Positions 42,692 to 52,382 are shown, counted from the first letter of the stretch. The stretch is 64,000 nt of DNA from Paenisporosarcina sp. HGH0030 (GCF_000411295.1 NZ_KE150421.1:2356329-2420328); one strand, 5' to 3'. Translations and numbers: made by a program. The notes: generated from the letters alone by a model not told the origin.

Positions 42692-42730
42692 ACAAAAGAC
42701 GTCCCTTTGCCAGGCACGTCTTACGCTTTT
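42692..42730 (-). terminator. Terminator of the coiled-coil protein gene
   Basis: AAGACGT and ACGTCTT arms around an internal loop, with leftward T residues, overlapping the region just before the stop at 42734. Confidence 0.55.
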
Positions 42731-42733
42731 TCT

Positions 42734-43492
42734 TCAAGGCTTCTTTTTCTCGTTGTCTTTTGATTTTTGGTTGATAACAAAATGTGTCAATGGATGGTCT
42801 GACCCTGTGAACAGTTTTGTTATATAAGAGGTTGTGTAGTTATACCCTGTGTCAATTTTTTCTGCTAAATAATTCGTTCGTTCGAAGAGGATGGATCGGA
42901 AATGATCAACTTGTCTTAAGATTTTTTCCGTCAGTGCTTCCTGGTTATCAAGCCGGCTCATTACTTCCGTATGAGTATTTTTTTGGGCATTCATTTGATG
43001 CGCCATCTGTTTTTGGAGAATCAGTTGCTCATCAACCTTTTGTTCCAGTTGCTCATTTCTCAACCCTACTTTGTCTAACCGATTCGCTACCTCTTGATTT
43101 GAAAGGCTTAGCTGGTTCATGTAATTCATTAAATCATTGTTGCCTAACGTTTCATTTTCCAATGTTGTTTGTAAAGCTTCACTTTTTCCATCTAGTTTCT
43201 TCAACCAATCCAACACTTGATTTTCAACCTTTTCATGGTGGTAATTCACTTTCTTTTGCTCATTGAATCCATGTTGGAAAAACTTCCACTGATTGGTTTG
43301 TTTCGTAGCTTGATTTTCCAATAAATCTTTCAGTTCACTAAATGACTGATGCAATTTTTCACTTGTTTTTTGCTGTTCTTCCAACAAATCAGTTAAGTGA
43401 TTCTGTTTGAAAAATGATTGATTGGGCTCTTGTATTTGCCCATGATTTTTATAAACATCCGGGTGCTTATCTGAATTAATAAATAATCCCAT
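42734..43492 (-). CDS. Coiled-coil protein of unknown function
   Basis: 252 residues without signal peptide or membrane helix. Residues about 30-200 are almost entirely heptad-like and Gln/Glu/Lys/Leu-rich (LLEEQQKTSEKLHQSFSELK, KVDEQLILQKQMAHQMNAQK), predicting a long parallel coiled coil. The last 40 residues (FTGSDHPLTHFVINQKSKDN...) form a separate polar tail. GGGGTG precedes the ATG. No known family recognised; spore or cell-division scaffold roles are possible but unsupported. Confidence 0.75.
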   Translation of the reverse strand: MGLFINSDKHPDVYKNHGQIQEPNQSFFKQNHLTDLLEEQQKTSEKLHQSFSELKDLLENQATKQTNQWKFFQHGFNEQKKVNYHHEKVENQVLDWLKKLDGKSEALQTTLENETLGNNDLMNYMNQLSLSNQEVANRLDKVGLRNEQLEQKVDEQLILQKQMAHQMNAQKNTHTEVMSRLDNQEALTEKILRQVDHFRSILFERTNYLAEKIDTGYNYTTSYITKLFTGSDHPLTHFVINQKSKDNEKKKP

Positions 43493-43680
43493 CGCTACTT
43501 ACACCCCTTTCCTGCAATTCTTTTTCTATCTTATGCAACAAATGCCAGATTGGCATTCAGTTCGGAATTAAAGCCGATTTTTCAAGCAATCGAACGGAAA
43601 ATTTTTTCTCCTTTTCGAATCTATCTGAAGACCTTCTTTCATACACTTACTAAGAAGTTTGATAGATAAAGGGGTTATGA

Positions 43681-44838
43681 ATGATGAAATTAACATATCC
43701 GATGTTGTTCCTTGTTGTGCTTGTTTTCATTTTATTTTCTTTGCCAACTCCCAGTCTTGCTAAAGAAGATTCAAATCGGTACATCGCATTGCATGACCGT
43801 TTATTAGCGTTCGAAAAAGAAGAAGTCCGCCTGGAGAACGCACAAATACTGGTTCCATTCGAAAAAATGTCACGTTATTTGTATGCGGACATTCAAAAGT
43901 CAGACAAACAAATCACAATCACAAAAAATGATACGTCCATTTCTTATAATTTTCTAACCACTGAAACGACAGTCAATCAAGTGATTATTTCCGACAACGC
44001 GGTCCAAATGATCGACGATATTCTGTACATTCCAGTTCGCTTGTTAGGAGAATCCACAGATTTCAAAGTTGATTACTTATCCGACATCTTAACAGTAAGA
44101 CTTTATACGGATCGATACCCCCATCTAAGCCATCCGCAGTTTATTCAACAAATAAAGAAGAAACGTAACGAAACTGCATCACCGAAACCAACTCCACCTG
44201 CTGAGCCTGGAAAGCCAATTGTTTATTTGACCTTTGACGATGGACCGAATCGCTATACATCCGAGCATTTAAAAATCATGAGAAATTATAATGTAAAGGG
44301 CACGTTCTTTTTCGTTGGAAATCAGATTTCAAGTTTCAAATCATTGACTCAGCAAACTTATAATGAAGGTCACACCCTCGCTCTTCACAGCATGACGCAT
44401 GACCGTAAGAGCGTTTATGCATCCGCACCAGCGTTCATAGGTGAAATGAAGAAAGAAACGGAAATGATTCAATCGCTGACTGGGTTCAAGCCTACGTTGG
44501 TTCGTACCCCCTATGGAAGTAAGCCCTACGTAACGTCTGCCATGCGTAGTTTACTGAAAAAGGAAGGCTACAAAATGTGGGATTGGGATGTCGATACATT
44601 GGATTGGAAAATATCGGAAGACAATTTCCAACAAATTATCACGAGTGTTAAAAAGGGTGTGGAAGAAGCCATTCGGGCCAAGGATCAACACATTGTGGTA
44701 TTACTCCATGATCGTGTACAAACCACAAAAGCTTTACCTGGAATCATTGCCTGGCTAATCGAACAAGGGTATTCAATTCAGCCATATAAGTCGGAGTTGC
44801 ACGTTTCACAAAATTTTTGGCATGATAATGAGCTTTAG
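43681..44838 (+). CDS. Secreted polysaccharide deacetylase
   Basis: 385 residues. Signal peptide or anchor 1-27 (ends SLAK), a copper-amine-oxidase-like stalk domain at about 45-145 (LLAFEKEEVRLENAQILVPF...), a Pro/Lys linker, and a NodB domain from 178: TFDDGPN (Asp186, Asp187), His236 and His240 as metal ligands (HSMTHD), RTPYGS, WDVDTLDW and LLHD. All catalytic motifs are intact. It likely N-deacetylates peptidoglycan or another amino-sugar polymer outside the cell. Two ATGs in tandem; GGGG lies before them. Confidence 0.9.
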   Translation: MMKLTYPMLFLVVLVFILFSLPTPSLAKEDSNRYIALHDRLLAFEKEEVRLENAQILVPFEKMSRYLYADIQKSDKQITITKNDTSISYNFLTTETTVNQVIISDNAVQMIDDILYIPVRLLGESTDFKVDYLSDILTVRLYTDRYPHLSHPQFIQQIKKKRNETASPKPTPPAEPGKPIVYLTFDDGPNRYTSEHLKIMRNYNVKGTFFFVGNQISSFKSLTQQTYNEGHTLALHSMTHDRKSVYASAPAFIGEMKKETEMIQSLTGFKPTLVRTPYGSKPYVTSAMRSLLKKEGYKMWDWDVDTLDWKISEDNFQQIITSVKKGVEEAIRAKDQHIVVLLHDRVQTTKALPGIIAWLIEQGYSIQPYKSELHVSQNFWHDNEL

Positions 44839-44919
44839 AGGAACCAATTTTTAATAAGCCCATTGAAGACATTTCTTAATTTTTTTATCAAACATCGTTT
44901 TAATTCAATCCATATAAAA

Positions 44920-44947
44920 AAGGGAGTAGCGTTTAATCTACTCCCTT
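44920..44947. terminator. Bidirectional terminator between deacetylase and livF
   Basis: AAGGGAGTAG and CTACTCCCTT arms around an 8-base loop with A/T flanks. Confidence 0.85.
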
Positions 44948-44957
44948 CAAAAATTGC

Positions 44958-45671
44958 TTATATACCACCTAGGTATGCCAATTTGATTTGCTCACTTGCT
45001 TGTAACTCTGAAGCTGGCCCTGAAACGACCACGCGTCCAGTTTCAATTACGTAACCTCGGTTTGCAATGGATAAAGCGACGTTGGCATTTTGTTCAACTA
45101 ATAATATCGTCGTACCTTCACGATTGATTTCTTCAATAATTTGAAAAATAGTCTTTACCATAAGCGGTGCAAGGCCCATGGATGGTTCATCAAGCAAAAG
45201 AAGTTTTGGTTTTGCCATGATGGCTCTTCCCATCGCTAACATTTGTTGTTCTCCACCCGAAAGTGTGCCTGACATCTGTTTTCTTCGCTCAAATAATCGT
45301 GGGAATAGTTCATACACCTTATCAAAATCTTTGCTTATTTCTTTTGAATCTTTTCGTAAATAAGCCCCTAACTCCAGATTTTCCAGAACGGTCATATTCG
45401 AAAAAACACGTCTTCCTTCTGGAACATGAGATATTCCGGCTTTCACAATGCCTTGAGCCGGTTTACCTGCGATTGAAGAATTCATGTAATTAATGATTCC
45501 TGATTTGGGCTTAAGTAATCCTGAAACCGTTTTTAGTAGAGTGCTTTTTCCCGCTCCATTTGCTCCGATTAACGTTACAATTTCACCTTCGTTGACTTCA
45601 AGTGAGATTCCTTTTAGTGCCTGTATATTTCCATAGTAAACATCCAATTGATCTACTTTAAGTAAAGTCAT
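44958..45671 (-). CDS. livF: Branched-chain amino-acid ABC transporter ATPase LivF
   Basis: A 237-residue cytoplasmic ATPase. Walker A GANGAGKST (about 35-43), signature LSGGEQQM, Walker B LLLLDEPSMGLAP (the SMGL phrase distinguishes LivF from LivG), H-loop LLVEQNA. Last gene of livJHMGF order. Its start overlaps the livG stop by four bases (ATGA). Confidence 0.93.
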   Translation of the reverse strand: MTLLKVDQLDVYYGNIQALKGISLEVNEGEIVTLIGANGAGKSTLLKTVSGLLKPKSGIINYMNSSIAGKPAQGIVKAGISHVPEGRRVFSNMTVLENLELGAYLRKDSKEISKDFDKVYELFPRLFERRKQMSGTLSGGEQQMLAMGRAIMAKPKLLLLDEPSMGLAPLMVKTIFQIIEEINREGTTILLVEQNANVALSIANRGYVIETGRVVVSGPASELQASEQIKLAYLGGI

Positions 45672-46447
45672 TTCGGAACCTCCTCTCCTAAATAGGCCTC
45701 AATCACTTTAGGATGGTTACGGATATATTCAGGTGTGCCATCAGCTATTAATACCCCATGGTCTAACACATAAATTCTTTCACAGATACCCATAACCAAG
45801 TTCATATCATGCTCAATTAATAAAATCGTTAAATTGAACTTTTCTCGAACAAATGCGATTAATGACATTAAATCGTGTGTTTCTTTATGATTCATCCCCG
45901 CCGCCGGTTCGTCTAATAATAATAATTGAGGTCCCGCTGCTAAAGCACGGGCAATTTCCAATCTTCTTTGCTTACCATAAGGAAGATTTTTTGCAATCTC
46001 ATCTTTGTATTGGTCCAATTCGAAAAGCTTGAGAAACTCTAAAGATTTCTCTTCCATTTCTTTTTCACCAGAAAAGTGAGAAGGCAAACGCAAAATCGAG
46101 CTAAACATCGAATGCTTCGCTAATGAATGATAAGCAACTTTCACATTATCTAAAACAGATAATTCATTAAAAAGTCGGATATTTTGAAACGTACGACTAA
46201 TTCCCCCACGGGTTACTTGATATGGCGCCAGTCCATTCAAACGTTTTCCGTTGAATACAATCTCACCTTCTGTTGGTACATACACGCCAGTTAATAAGTT
46301 AAAGCTAGTTGTCTTTCCAGCACCATTAGGTCCTATAAGACCAATTAACTCTCCCTGATGGATTTCTAAGTTAAAATCAGAGACAGCCTTAAGTCCACCA
46401 AAATGAATGCCAACATTTTGTACCTGAAGTAAAGGTTTACTTACCAT
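45668..46447 (-). CDS. livG: Branched-chain amino-acid ABC transporter ATPase LivG
   Basis: A 259-residue ATPase with Walker A GPNGAGKTT, GISRTFQNIRLF, Walker B LLLLDEPAAGMNH and LLIEHDM, diagnostic for LivG. Start overlaps the livM stop by 11 bases, so translation is coupled. Confidence 0.93.
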   Translation of the reverse strand: MVSKPLLQVQNVGIHFGGLKAVSDFNLEIHQGELIGLIGPNGAGKTTSFNLLTGVYVPTEGEIVFNGKRLNGLAPYQVTRGGISRTFQNIRLFNELSVLDNVKVAYHSLAKHSMFSSILRLPSHFSGEKEMEEKSLEFLKLFELDQYKDEIAKNLPYGKQRRLEIARALAAGPQLLLLDEPAAGMNHKETHDLMSLIAFVREKFNLTILLIEHDMNLVMGICERIYVLDHGVLIADGTPEYIRNHPKVIEAYLGEEVPK

Positions 46448-47387
46448 ATTGGTTGTCTCCTTTCGAACTTTTTCGCGATTTAAAATAATCAGTTATTTCG
46501 CGTGTTCCCATTAATCCTTTAGGTCGGTATAACATGACAATGATTAAAATAAGACTATAGATAATCATACGTGTTTCGGGATAACTTTGAAGAAAAGTCG
46601 ATACAATCGTTAACAGCACGGCTGCAATAACTGCTCCAGATAAACTTCCTAATCCACCTAACACAACGTATATTAAAATATCAAATGATTTTAAAAACGT
46701 GAAGTTTGTAGGTTGAATAATATAAAAATTATGAGCATATAAAGCACCTGCAACCCCTGCAAAAAACGACCCTATAACAAAGGCTGTCACTTTGTAATAA
46801 GTTGTATTTATTCCCATAGCATCTGCAGCAATCTCGTTTTCTCGTATAGAGATACATGCGCGTCCATGTCTGGAATTAGTAAAGTTCACAATCACAATAA
46901 TCGTAATTACTAAACAGACGAAAGAAGTTGTCCATGTAGTTAATTGATCAACTTGCATACCTGCTGCCCCACCGACATAGTCAATGTTAAGAAAGACAAT
47001 CCGAATAATTTCTCCAAATCCTAATGTGGCAATTGCCAAGTAATCACCCTTTAATCGTAAAGAAGGAATTCCAACGAGCATTCCGGCTAACGCAGCAACC
47101 AAACCAGCCATGACGATTGCAAGAGCAAAAGGTAGCTGAAGTTTCATTGTTACAATAGCTGATATGTATGCCCCAATTGCCATGAATCCCGCATGACCAA
47201 TTGAAAATTGTCCCGTAACCCCAATTACTAAATGTAAGCTTACGGCTAATATTATATTGATGATAATAAAGATGAGTGTGTTTGAATAAAACAGATCCAA
47301 AACTCCACCGGTGATGAGAAATTGGATAACTCCATAAATCACTACCGATAAAATGATAAATAACCAGAATCCCTTTATCTTTTTCAT
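46437..47387 (-). CDS. livM: Branched-chain amino-acid ABC transporter permease LivM
   Basis: About 316 residues and eight to ten helices with GHAGFMAIGAYISA and LRLKGDYLAIATLGFGEIIR, the classic LivM motifs. The ATG at 47387 is preferred (AGGTGAAGG upstream); an in-frame GTG at 47399 directly follows the livH stop. Confidence 0.93.
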   Translation of the reverse strand: MKKIKGFWLFIILSVVIYGVIQFLITGGVLDLFYSNTLIFIIINIILAVSLHLVIGVTGQFSIGHAGFMAIGAYISAIVTMKLQLPFALAIVMAGLVAALAGMLVGIPSLRLKGDYLAIATLGFGEIIRIVFLNIDYVGGAAGMQVDQLTTWTTSFVCLVITIIVIVNFTNSRHGRACISIRENEIAADAMGINTTYYKVTAFVIGSFFAGVAGALYAHNFYIIQPTNFTFLKSFDILIYVVLGGLGSLSGAVIAAVLLTIVSTFLQSYPETRMIIYSLILIIVMLYRPKGLMGTREITDYFKSRKSSKGDNQYGK

Positions 47388-47399
47388 ATGTGCCTTCAC

Positions 47400-48275
47400 C
47401 TACACTTTCTCTCGTGTATTTTTCCCAAAGATGCCATTCGGTCTGAAAATTAGAATTAAAATTAGAATGATGAAAGCTGCCGCATCTCTCCATAATGAGA
47501 ACCCTAAGCCACTTACCACCGTTTCAACAACTCCAAGGACAAGACCTCCGACCATTGCTCCTGGAATAATACCAATACCACCTAGAACGGCAGCAACAAA
47601 AGCTTTCAACCCTGGAATAACTCCCATTAATGGTTCGATCTTTGTATAATACACGCCAAAAATAACACCAGCGGCTCCAGCTAAAGCTGAACCAATCGCA
47701 AAGGTAGCTGAAATCGTATTATCAACATTTATACCCATCAATTTTGCTGCGTCTACATCATGTGAAACGGCCCGCATTGCTTTACCAATTTTTGTTTTAT
47801 GTACGATTAATTGCAAAATAATCATAAGTATCACTGATACAGAAAGGATTAAAATAGACTGACTGCTAATTTGAGCCCCGAATAAATCAAAAGAAATATT
47901 AGGCACTACATCTGGATATGCTTCCGGTTGAGCACCTCTAACATATATGACACCGTATTCAATAAGAAGTGAAACCCCAATTGCGGTAATTAAGGCGGCT
48001 ATGCGAGTTGCATTTCGAAGTCGTTTATAGGCAATTCTTTCAATGAGGACACCAAATGCTGCACATGCAACCATTGACAATAATAATGCTGGGAAAAATC
48101 CAAGTCCAAACGCGGTAATTGAATAAAACCCAATAAAAGAACCTACCATGAATACGTCCCCGTGGGCGAAGTTGATTAATTTAATAATTCCATAAACCAT
48201 CGTGTAGCCGAGTGCGATTAACGCATAGATGCTGCCGAGTGATATTCCGTTAATAATCTGTTGAATCCATTCCAT
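47400..48275 (-). CDS. livH: Branched-chain amino-acid ABC transporter permease LivH
   Basis: A 291-residue permease with QQIINGISLGSIYALIALGY at the N-terminus and MGINVDNTISATFAIGSALA, hallmark LivH sequences. About eight helices. Forms the channel with LivM. Preceded by GGGAGTG. Confidence 0.93.
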   Translation of the reverse strand: MEWIQQIINGISLGSIYALIALGYTMVYGIIKLINFAHGDVFMVGSFIGFYSITAFGLGFFPALLLSMVACAAFGVLIERIAYKRLRNATRIAALITAIGVSLLIEYGVIYVRGAQPEAYPDVVPNISFDLFGAQISSQSILILSVSVILMIILQLIVHKTKIGKAMRAVSHDVDAAKLMGINVDNTISATFAIGSALAGAAGVIFGVYYTKIEPLMGVIPGLKAFVAAVLGGIGIIPGAMVGGLVLGVVETVVSGLGFSLWRDAAAFIILILILIFRPNGIFGKNTREKV

Positions 48276-48310
48276 GTATTCTCACTCCCTTATAAATTCT
48301 CAACATCTTA

Positions 48311-48353
48311 ATAAAAACAAGATGAGAGGATGGTTGTTCCATCCTCCCATCTC
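48311..48353 (-). terminator. Attenuating hairpin between livJ and livH
   Basis: GAGATGGGAGGATGG and CCATCCTCTCATC arms (leftward), followed by TTGTTTTTA. A partly efficient terminator here would give more binding protein than membrane components, the usual stoichiometry. Confidence 0.65.
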
Positions 48354-48364
48354 AAGTTAAATCA

Positions 48365-49540
48365 TTAAGGATTTACTTTTGTATTAAAGACTTGTTTGCC
48401 ATCTTTGTATTCCAAAATTGTTGCAGACTTGATTGGATTATGTTGCTCATCAATTGTTACATTTCCAGTAACTAAAGATAAATCTTTCGTTGCTGCTAGT
48501 TCATCTTTAATCTTAGTTGTATCTAAATCTCCTGCACGTTCAATTGCGTCTGCTAACAAATAGACAGAATCATAACCAAGTGCGTTAAATGCGTCAGGTG
48601 ATGCGCCGTCATATTTATCAGAGAAGCTCTTAACGAATTTTTGAATTTTCTCATCTGGATCTTCAGAAGAATAGTGATTTGTAATAAATGTATTATTAAG
48701 TGCTTCTGCACCTGCTAATTCAACTAACTTCGGAGAATCCCAACCATCAGCACCCATTAGAGGAACATCAATGCCCATTTCTCGAGCTTGTTTTACAATC
48801 AAACCAACTTCTTCATAATAACCAGGAATAAAAATGAAGTCTGGTTTTGCTGATTTAATACGCGTTAATGTCGAGCGGAAATCTGTATCTTTCGCAACGT
48901 ACGCTTCTTCAGCTACAATTTTCCCACCAGCTTCTCCAAACGTTTCTTTGAAAGATTTTGCAAGCCCTTTTGCGTAGTCACTTGAACTATCAGAAAAGAT
49001 AGCTACGTTTTTAATTTTCAACTCATTTGCTGCAAAGTTAGCTGCCACTGTTCCTTGGAATGGGTCGATGAACGAAGTTCGGAAAGCAAACTCGTTTACA
49101 CTACCATCTTCATTAACAGTTACGTTTGGACTTGTACCAGAAGGTGTCAGTAGAATTGTTTTATTCTTATTCGCAATTTGTGCTTGTGCAACTGTATTAC
49201 CGCTTGTAGCTGCACCAATAATTGCAGTAACTTTGTCCTTGCTTGTTAATCTAATGGCCCCACTTGTTGCTTCTGAACCCTCGGATTTATTATCCACTTT
49301 AATAATTTCAATTTCTTTACCGTCGACTCCACCGGCTTTGTTAATTTCTTCAACAGCAAGGTCGATTCCTTTTGAGATTGAAGAACCAAAAGAAGCAACA
49401 CCGCCAGAAAGCTCTAAGTTCGCACCAATTTTAATGGTGTCTCCGTTAGCTGAACCCCCACCTTCTGCTCCGCAACCAGTTAAAATACCAGCTAGTAATG
49501 TAGAAACCACAGCCAATTTCGTAAACTTTCTCTTTATCAT
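48365..49540 (-). CDS. livJ: Branched-chain amino-acid binding lipoprotein LivJ
   Basis: About 391 residues. Lipoprotein signal with lipobox GILTGC, then a periplasmic-binding-protein type I fold (IKIGANLELSGGVASFGSSI, IIGAATSGNTVAQAQIANKN, GADGWDSPKLVELAGAEALN). Captures leucine, isoleucine or valine (possibly other amino acids) and delivers them to LivHM. The ATG at 49540, seven bases after GGGG, is preferred to an upstream TTG. First gene of the operon; the leader (49541-49913) is very AT-rich. No T-box or other known leader was seen there. Confidence 0.92.
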   Translation of the reverse strand: MIKRKFTKLAVVSTLLAGILTGCGAEGGGSANGDTIKIGANLELSGGVASFGSSISKGIDLAVEEINKAGGVDGKEIEIIKVDNKSEGSEATSGAIRLTSKDKVTAIIGAATSGNTVAQAQIANKNKTILLTPSGTSPNVTVNEDGSVNEFAFRTSFIDPFQGTVAANFAANELKIKNVAIFSDSSSDYAKGLAKSFKETFGEAGGKIVAEEAYVAKDTDFRSTLTRIKSAKPDFIFIPGYYEEVGLIVKQAREMGIDVPLMGADGWDSPKLVELAGAEALNNTFITNHYSSEDPDEKIQKFVKSFSDKYDGASPDAFNALGYDSVYLLADAIERAGDLDTTKIKDELAATKDLSLVTGNVTIDEQHNPIKSATILEYKDGKQVFNTKVNP

Positions 49541-49931
49541 ACGCAATCCCCTTTTTGATAATTCTGAAAACTTAATTCACAAAATGTTTATGTGAGTTTA
49601 GTAGTTAGATATTATCATTATTTTATAGTAAGCAATTTGATTGTAAAACAAGATATCCGTTTAGTCTATATTATTTTTTGTTAATTTAGATATTTCGGAA
49701 TATTAATTAACATAATATAATGATTTTTAAAATTGTATATTGTATAAGTGTGCCTTTTATTAATATTATTAATCGAAAATAAATAGTTAGAATACTCTTT
49801 TTTTATTTCTTCTCATTTATATTTATCCGAAACCTAAAGCTGAATCAAAACGTACAGATGGAATAATAGGGAAAAAATGTTATTACTACGATAATTTATT
49901 CTGATACTTCAAAATGATTAGGAGTGAGGTT

Positions 49932-50255
49932 TTGAAAAAGTTTATCACTTTAAGCGTAACTATTTTAATTATTGGGAGTTTGCATGGAATTACTGCTTTT
50001 ATATTTGACTCTAATTTTGTTGATATCGCCATTCCCTTCGGGTTAGCAGCTATATTCTTGGCATACATTTTTACAAACAAGGGCGGGGCCTTAAGTCGTC
50101 AGATGGATATGCAGATTCAAGGAGAAACCGGAATTCGAATGGCCACGACAAAAAAAGTGACCAGTCAATCATTTGTCTTCCTCGGATCAATTGTGTATTT
50201 TTCTCTGGCTCTATTACTTACACTTTATATTTATAAAGATTATTTCATTGATTAA
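49932..50255 (+). CDS. Small membrane protein of unknown function
   Basis: About 107 residues with three hydrophobic helices (about 5-22, 28-45 and 82-102), and a polar loop between the second and third (KGGALSRQMDMQIQGETGIR). TTG at 49932 is chosen because GGAG lies seven bases before it; the frame opens at 49914. No family recognised with confidence. Confidence 0.65.
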   Translation: MKKFITLSVTILIIGSLHGITAFIFDSNFVDIAIPFGLAAIFLAYIFTNKGGALSRQMDMQIQGETGIRMATTKKVTSQSFVFLGSIVYFSLALLLTLYIYKDYFID

Positions 50256-50278
50256 TAAGGAACTTAAAGGAGTTTTTT

Positions 50279-50434
50279 ATGAGAAGTTTTGCAGTCATAT
50301 CATTAAAATTTGTGCTGGGCATCCATACTGACTGCCCCCGAATAAATAGGCTTGAAACAGTATCTATGAAACCGAAGATAGGAAAACAAACGCCTGATAC
50401 AAAAAGTTTTATTCGGTTAGGTGATGTGAAATAA
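50279..50434 (+). CDS. Small hypothetical ORF (51 residues)
   Basis: RSFAVISLKFVLGIHTDCPR ... ends SFIRLGDVK. It follows the membrane-protein gene by 23 bases, with AAAGGAG seven bases before the ATG. No recognised family and mixed composition. It may be a real small protein, or the remnant of a gene, since nothing else explains the good ribosome site. Confidence 0.35.
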   Translation: MRSFAVISLKFVLGIHTDCPRINRLETVSMKPKIGKQTPDTKSFIRLGDVK

Positions 50435-50498
50435 TCGTTGTATGGTCTTCTTTAGTCTTAGGCTCTGTTGAACATCGATATTGATAATTAAGCAAATT

Positions 50499-50526
50499 AA
50501 AAAGGACTCAATTGCAGTCCTTTTTT
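50499..50526 (+). terminator. Terminator after the small ORFs
   Basis: AAAAAGGACT and AGTCCTTTTT arms with a 7-base loop. Confidence 0.85.
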
Positions 50527-50613
50527 GTGTTTTTATTAATATTTGACCATGCATGCAGTAAGTATGTAAAAGATTTTTAACGGTTATTTCAGCAAGGGTA
50601 CTGATACAACTAT

Positions 50614-51078
50614 TTATTTAGGTATCACGGGAACCCACAGTTCATGTCTTGGTTTATGTTTTGGTCCGTAATAACATTCGATACATGGTAAATTAGCAAG
50701 TTCATAACCCGAAGTAGGAACCCATTCGGAATATAAACGTTTCCATGCATCTGGAATGTTCGGAAAAACTGCCCATGTACTTTGAGGAATAACGAGAGTT
50801 TCCATTCCACTTGGTGCCTCACCGTCGTATCGTACACCCATAAAGTATGTAAAATCTTCGTCTGTTATGGCAGCTTCTTTTCCACAAACCCCTAAAAGGC
50901 TTTCGAGTGTGCATTTTGGATTTTCCCATGACATATCAATTAGTTCCTGCCTAAATCCATCTTTTTTTGCACTGCCCCAAAGCAAAGGAATAATTTTAAA
51001 TGGCCTGCTTGTTTTTACTGACTTACCCTTTCCCACAATTCTCATTTCAAAATCAAGATTTTCAATTCTGTACTCCAT
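50614..51078 (-). CDS. GyrI-like/AraC effector-binding-domain protein
   Basis: 154 residues forming a single SOUL/GyrI-like domain: EYRIENLDFEMRIVGKGKSV, then FTYFMGVRYDG, VIPQSTWAVFPNIPDAWKRL, and ELWVPVIPK at the end. Such free-standing domains bind small hydrophobic ligands or drugs. No DNA-binding domain attached. AAGGGG site before the start. Confidence 0.85.
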   Translation of the reverse strand: MEYRIENLDFEMRIVGKGKSVKTSRPFKIIPLLWGSAKKDGFRQELIDMSWENPKCTLESLLGVCGKEAAITDEDFTYFMGVRYDGEAPSGMETLVIPQSTWAVFPNIPDAWKRLYSEWVPTSGYELANLPCIECYYGPKHKPRHELWVPVIPK

Positions 51079-51122
51079 TTCCGTGTCCCCTTAATTGAAA
51101 TTTGATTTCATTAACCAAAAAA

Positions 51123-51683
51123 CTAAAATTCTATTTCCTTTATCACTCTTGCCGGGTTTCCACCTACAATCACATTTTCTGGAACATCTTTCGTCACGAC
51201 TGCCCCGGAAGCAATGACAACATTATCACCAATCGTTATACCTGGATTGATGATTGCACGCCCACCGATCCAAACGTTGTCACCGATTGTAATAGATTTT
51301 CCGTATTCGTGCATCGTGTTCCGTTCTGCCGGATGAATCGGGTGGGTAGCCGTATACAAATGGACGCCAGGTCCCATAAAGCAATTGTCTCCTATACGTA
51401 CTTCACACACATCGAGAATGACGCAATCGAAGTTAGCGAAAAAGTTCTCTCCTACGTGGATGTTGTATCCGTAATCGCATCGGAATGTGGGTTCAACGTA
51501 TAAGCTTTTACCCGTTGAGCCAAACAAATTCTTCAGCATCTTCACTCTCTTGTCCGTCTCATATTCAAGTGTATCGTTAAATAATCTGGTTTTAAGTCGG
51601 GCTGTCCCCCGTTCGATTGTCAGTTCCGGATCTGCGGGATTGTACATATCACCAGCAAGCATTTTCTCTTTTTCAGTAGCCAA
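51123..51683 (-). CDS. maa: Maltose/galactoside O-acetyltransferase
   Basis: A 186-residue trimeric left-handed beta-helix enzyme transferring acetyl from acetyl-CoA to sugars. N-terminal Maa motif ([19 protein letters not shown]), catalytic His in HPIHPAERN, and hexapeptide repeats ([20 protein letters not shown]-type) ending [12 protein letters not shown]. The start is a TTG after GAGGT. Role probably detoxification of non-metabolised sugars. Confidence 0.9.
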   Translation of the reverse strand: MATEKEKMLAGDMYNPADPELTIERGTARLKTRLFNDTLEYETDKRVKMLKNLFGSTGKSLYVEPTFRCDYGYNIHVGENFFANFDCVILDVCEVRIGDNCFMGPGVHLYTATHPIHPAERNTMHEYGKSITIGDNVWIGGRAIINPGITIGDNVVIASGAVVTKDVPENVIVGGNPARVIKEIEF

Positions 51684-51711
51684 ATGGTGTACCTCTTTTC
51701 TATCGCAACTT

Positions 51712-52272
51712 TTATAAATCGAATCTTTTTCTAATTAACTCCGCAGTTTCAGCTGCAGTCAAATGCGTATTGTTAACTTTTATGTAGTTTTCCTTCTTAA
51801 TTTCCCCATCGATTGAGTTAAGCCTAAATTTATTAGCTACGCTTTTCAGATGTGCCTCTGACCATGATATGTCTCGTTTGGTTGGTTTGTGTTCCAGGCG
51901 ATGAGGGGATTTATTTCGTTCAAGTCTTTCATCCATATCAGCCTGCAACTCAACGATATAGACTATCGATCCTTTTGATTCGAAAATTCGACTTATTTTC
52001 TCGACATAATCCCAGTCGACTTGCACGTCGAAACGCCACACAAACGTAAAAATCACACCATACATCTCACTTACCGCAAACTCCTCGAACATTTGCTGAC
52101 GGAATGATTTAACCAACCGATTTCCCGCTTCGGTGCCGTAATCAAAAAATGGATGGACGAGCTCGATGGTCAGATGATTATGAAACAGCTTTAAGTCCGT
52201 TATCTTTTCCAGTTCATGCCCGACTGTCATCTTCCCGACAGCCTGGGGTCCCACGATGATGACAAATTTCAT
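51712..52272 (-). CDS. P-loop kinase-like ATPase (shikimate-kinase-like)
   Basis: About 186 residues. Walker [10 protein letters not shown] (8-16) right at the N-terminus, then [17 protein letters not shown] and [16 protein letters not shown], characteristic of an uncharacterised small-molecule kinase family (AAA_33-like). Substrate unknown. ATG at 52272 follows GGAAAGG; the open frame runs to 52347 without another ribosome site. Confidence 0.8.
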   Translation of the reverse strand: MKFVIIVGPQAVGKMTVGHELEKITDLKLFHNHLTIELVHPFFDYGTEAGNRLVKSFRQQMFEEFAVSEMYGVIFTFVWRFDVQVDWDYVEKISRIFESKGSIVYIVELQADMDERLERNKSPHRLEHKPTKRDISWSEAHLKSVANKFRLNSIDGEIKKENYIKVNNTHLTAAETAELIRKRFDL

Positions 52273-52335
52273 ATTTTTCTTTCCTTTCCTGTTTTTACTT
52301 TGATAACAGAATTTCGCTACAAAGCCAATAAGTGT

Positions 52336-52348
52336 GGTGCCTGACACC
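52336..52348. repeat. GGTGCCTGACACC element
   Basis: A near-palindrome (GGTG, CCTGA, CACC). Related short elements lie after the two gerB copies (31817-31829, GGTACCTGTCACT; 30615-30627, GGTTTCAGTTACT). Dispersed intergenic elements of this kind occur in several Bacillus genomes (from memory; not checked). Confidence 0.4.
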
Positions 52349-52382
52349 CTGACTCAGCTTTCAAAATAATACCCATCTGTTC

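Noticed and set aside
46437-48275. Long ORFs opposite the liv permease genes
   Set aside because: Shadows of hydrophobic membrane-protein codons on the other strand.
49541-49931. T-box or CodY-linked leader ahead of livJ
   Set aside because: No T-box sequence (AGGGTGG) or antiterminator structure; AT-rich DNA makes CodY motif matches uninformative.
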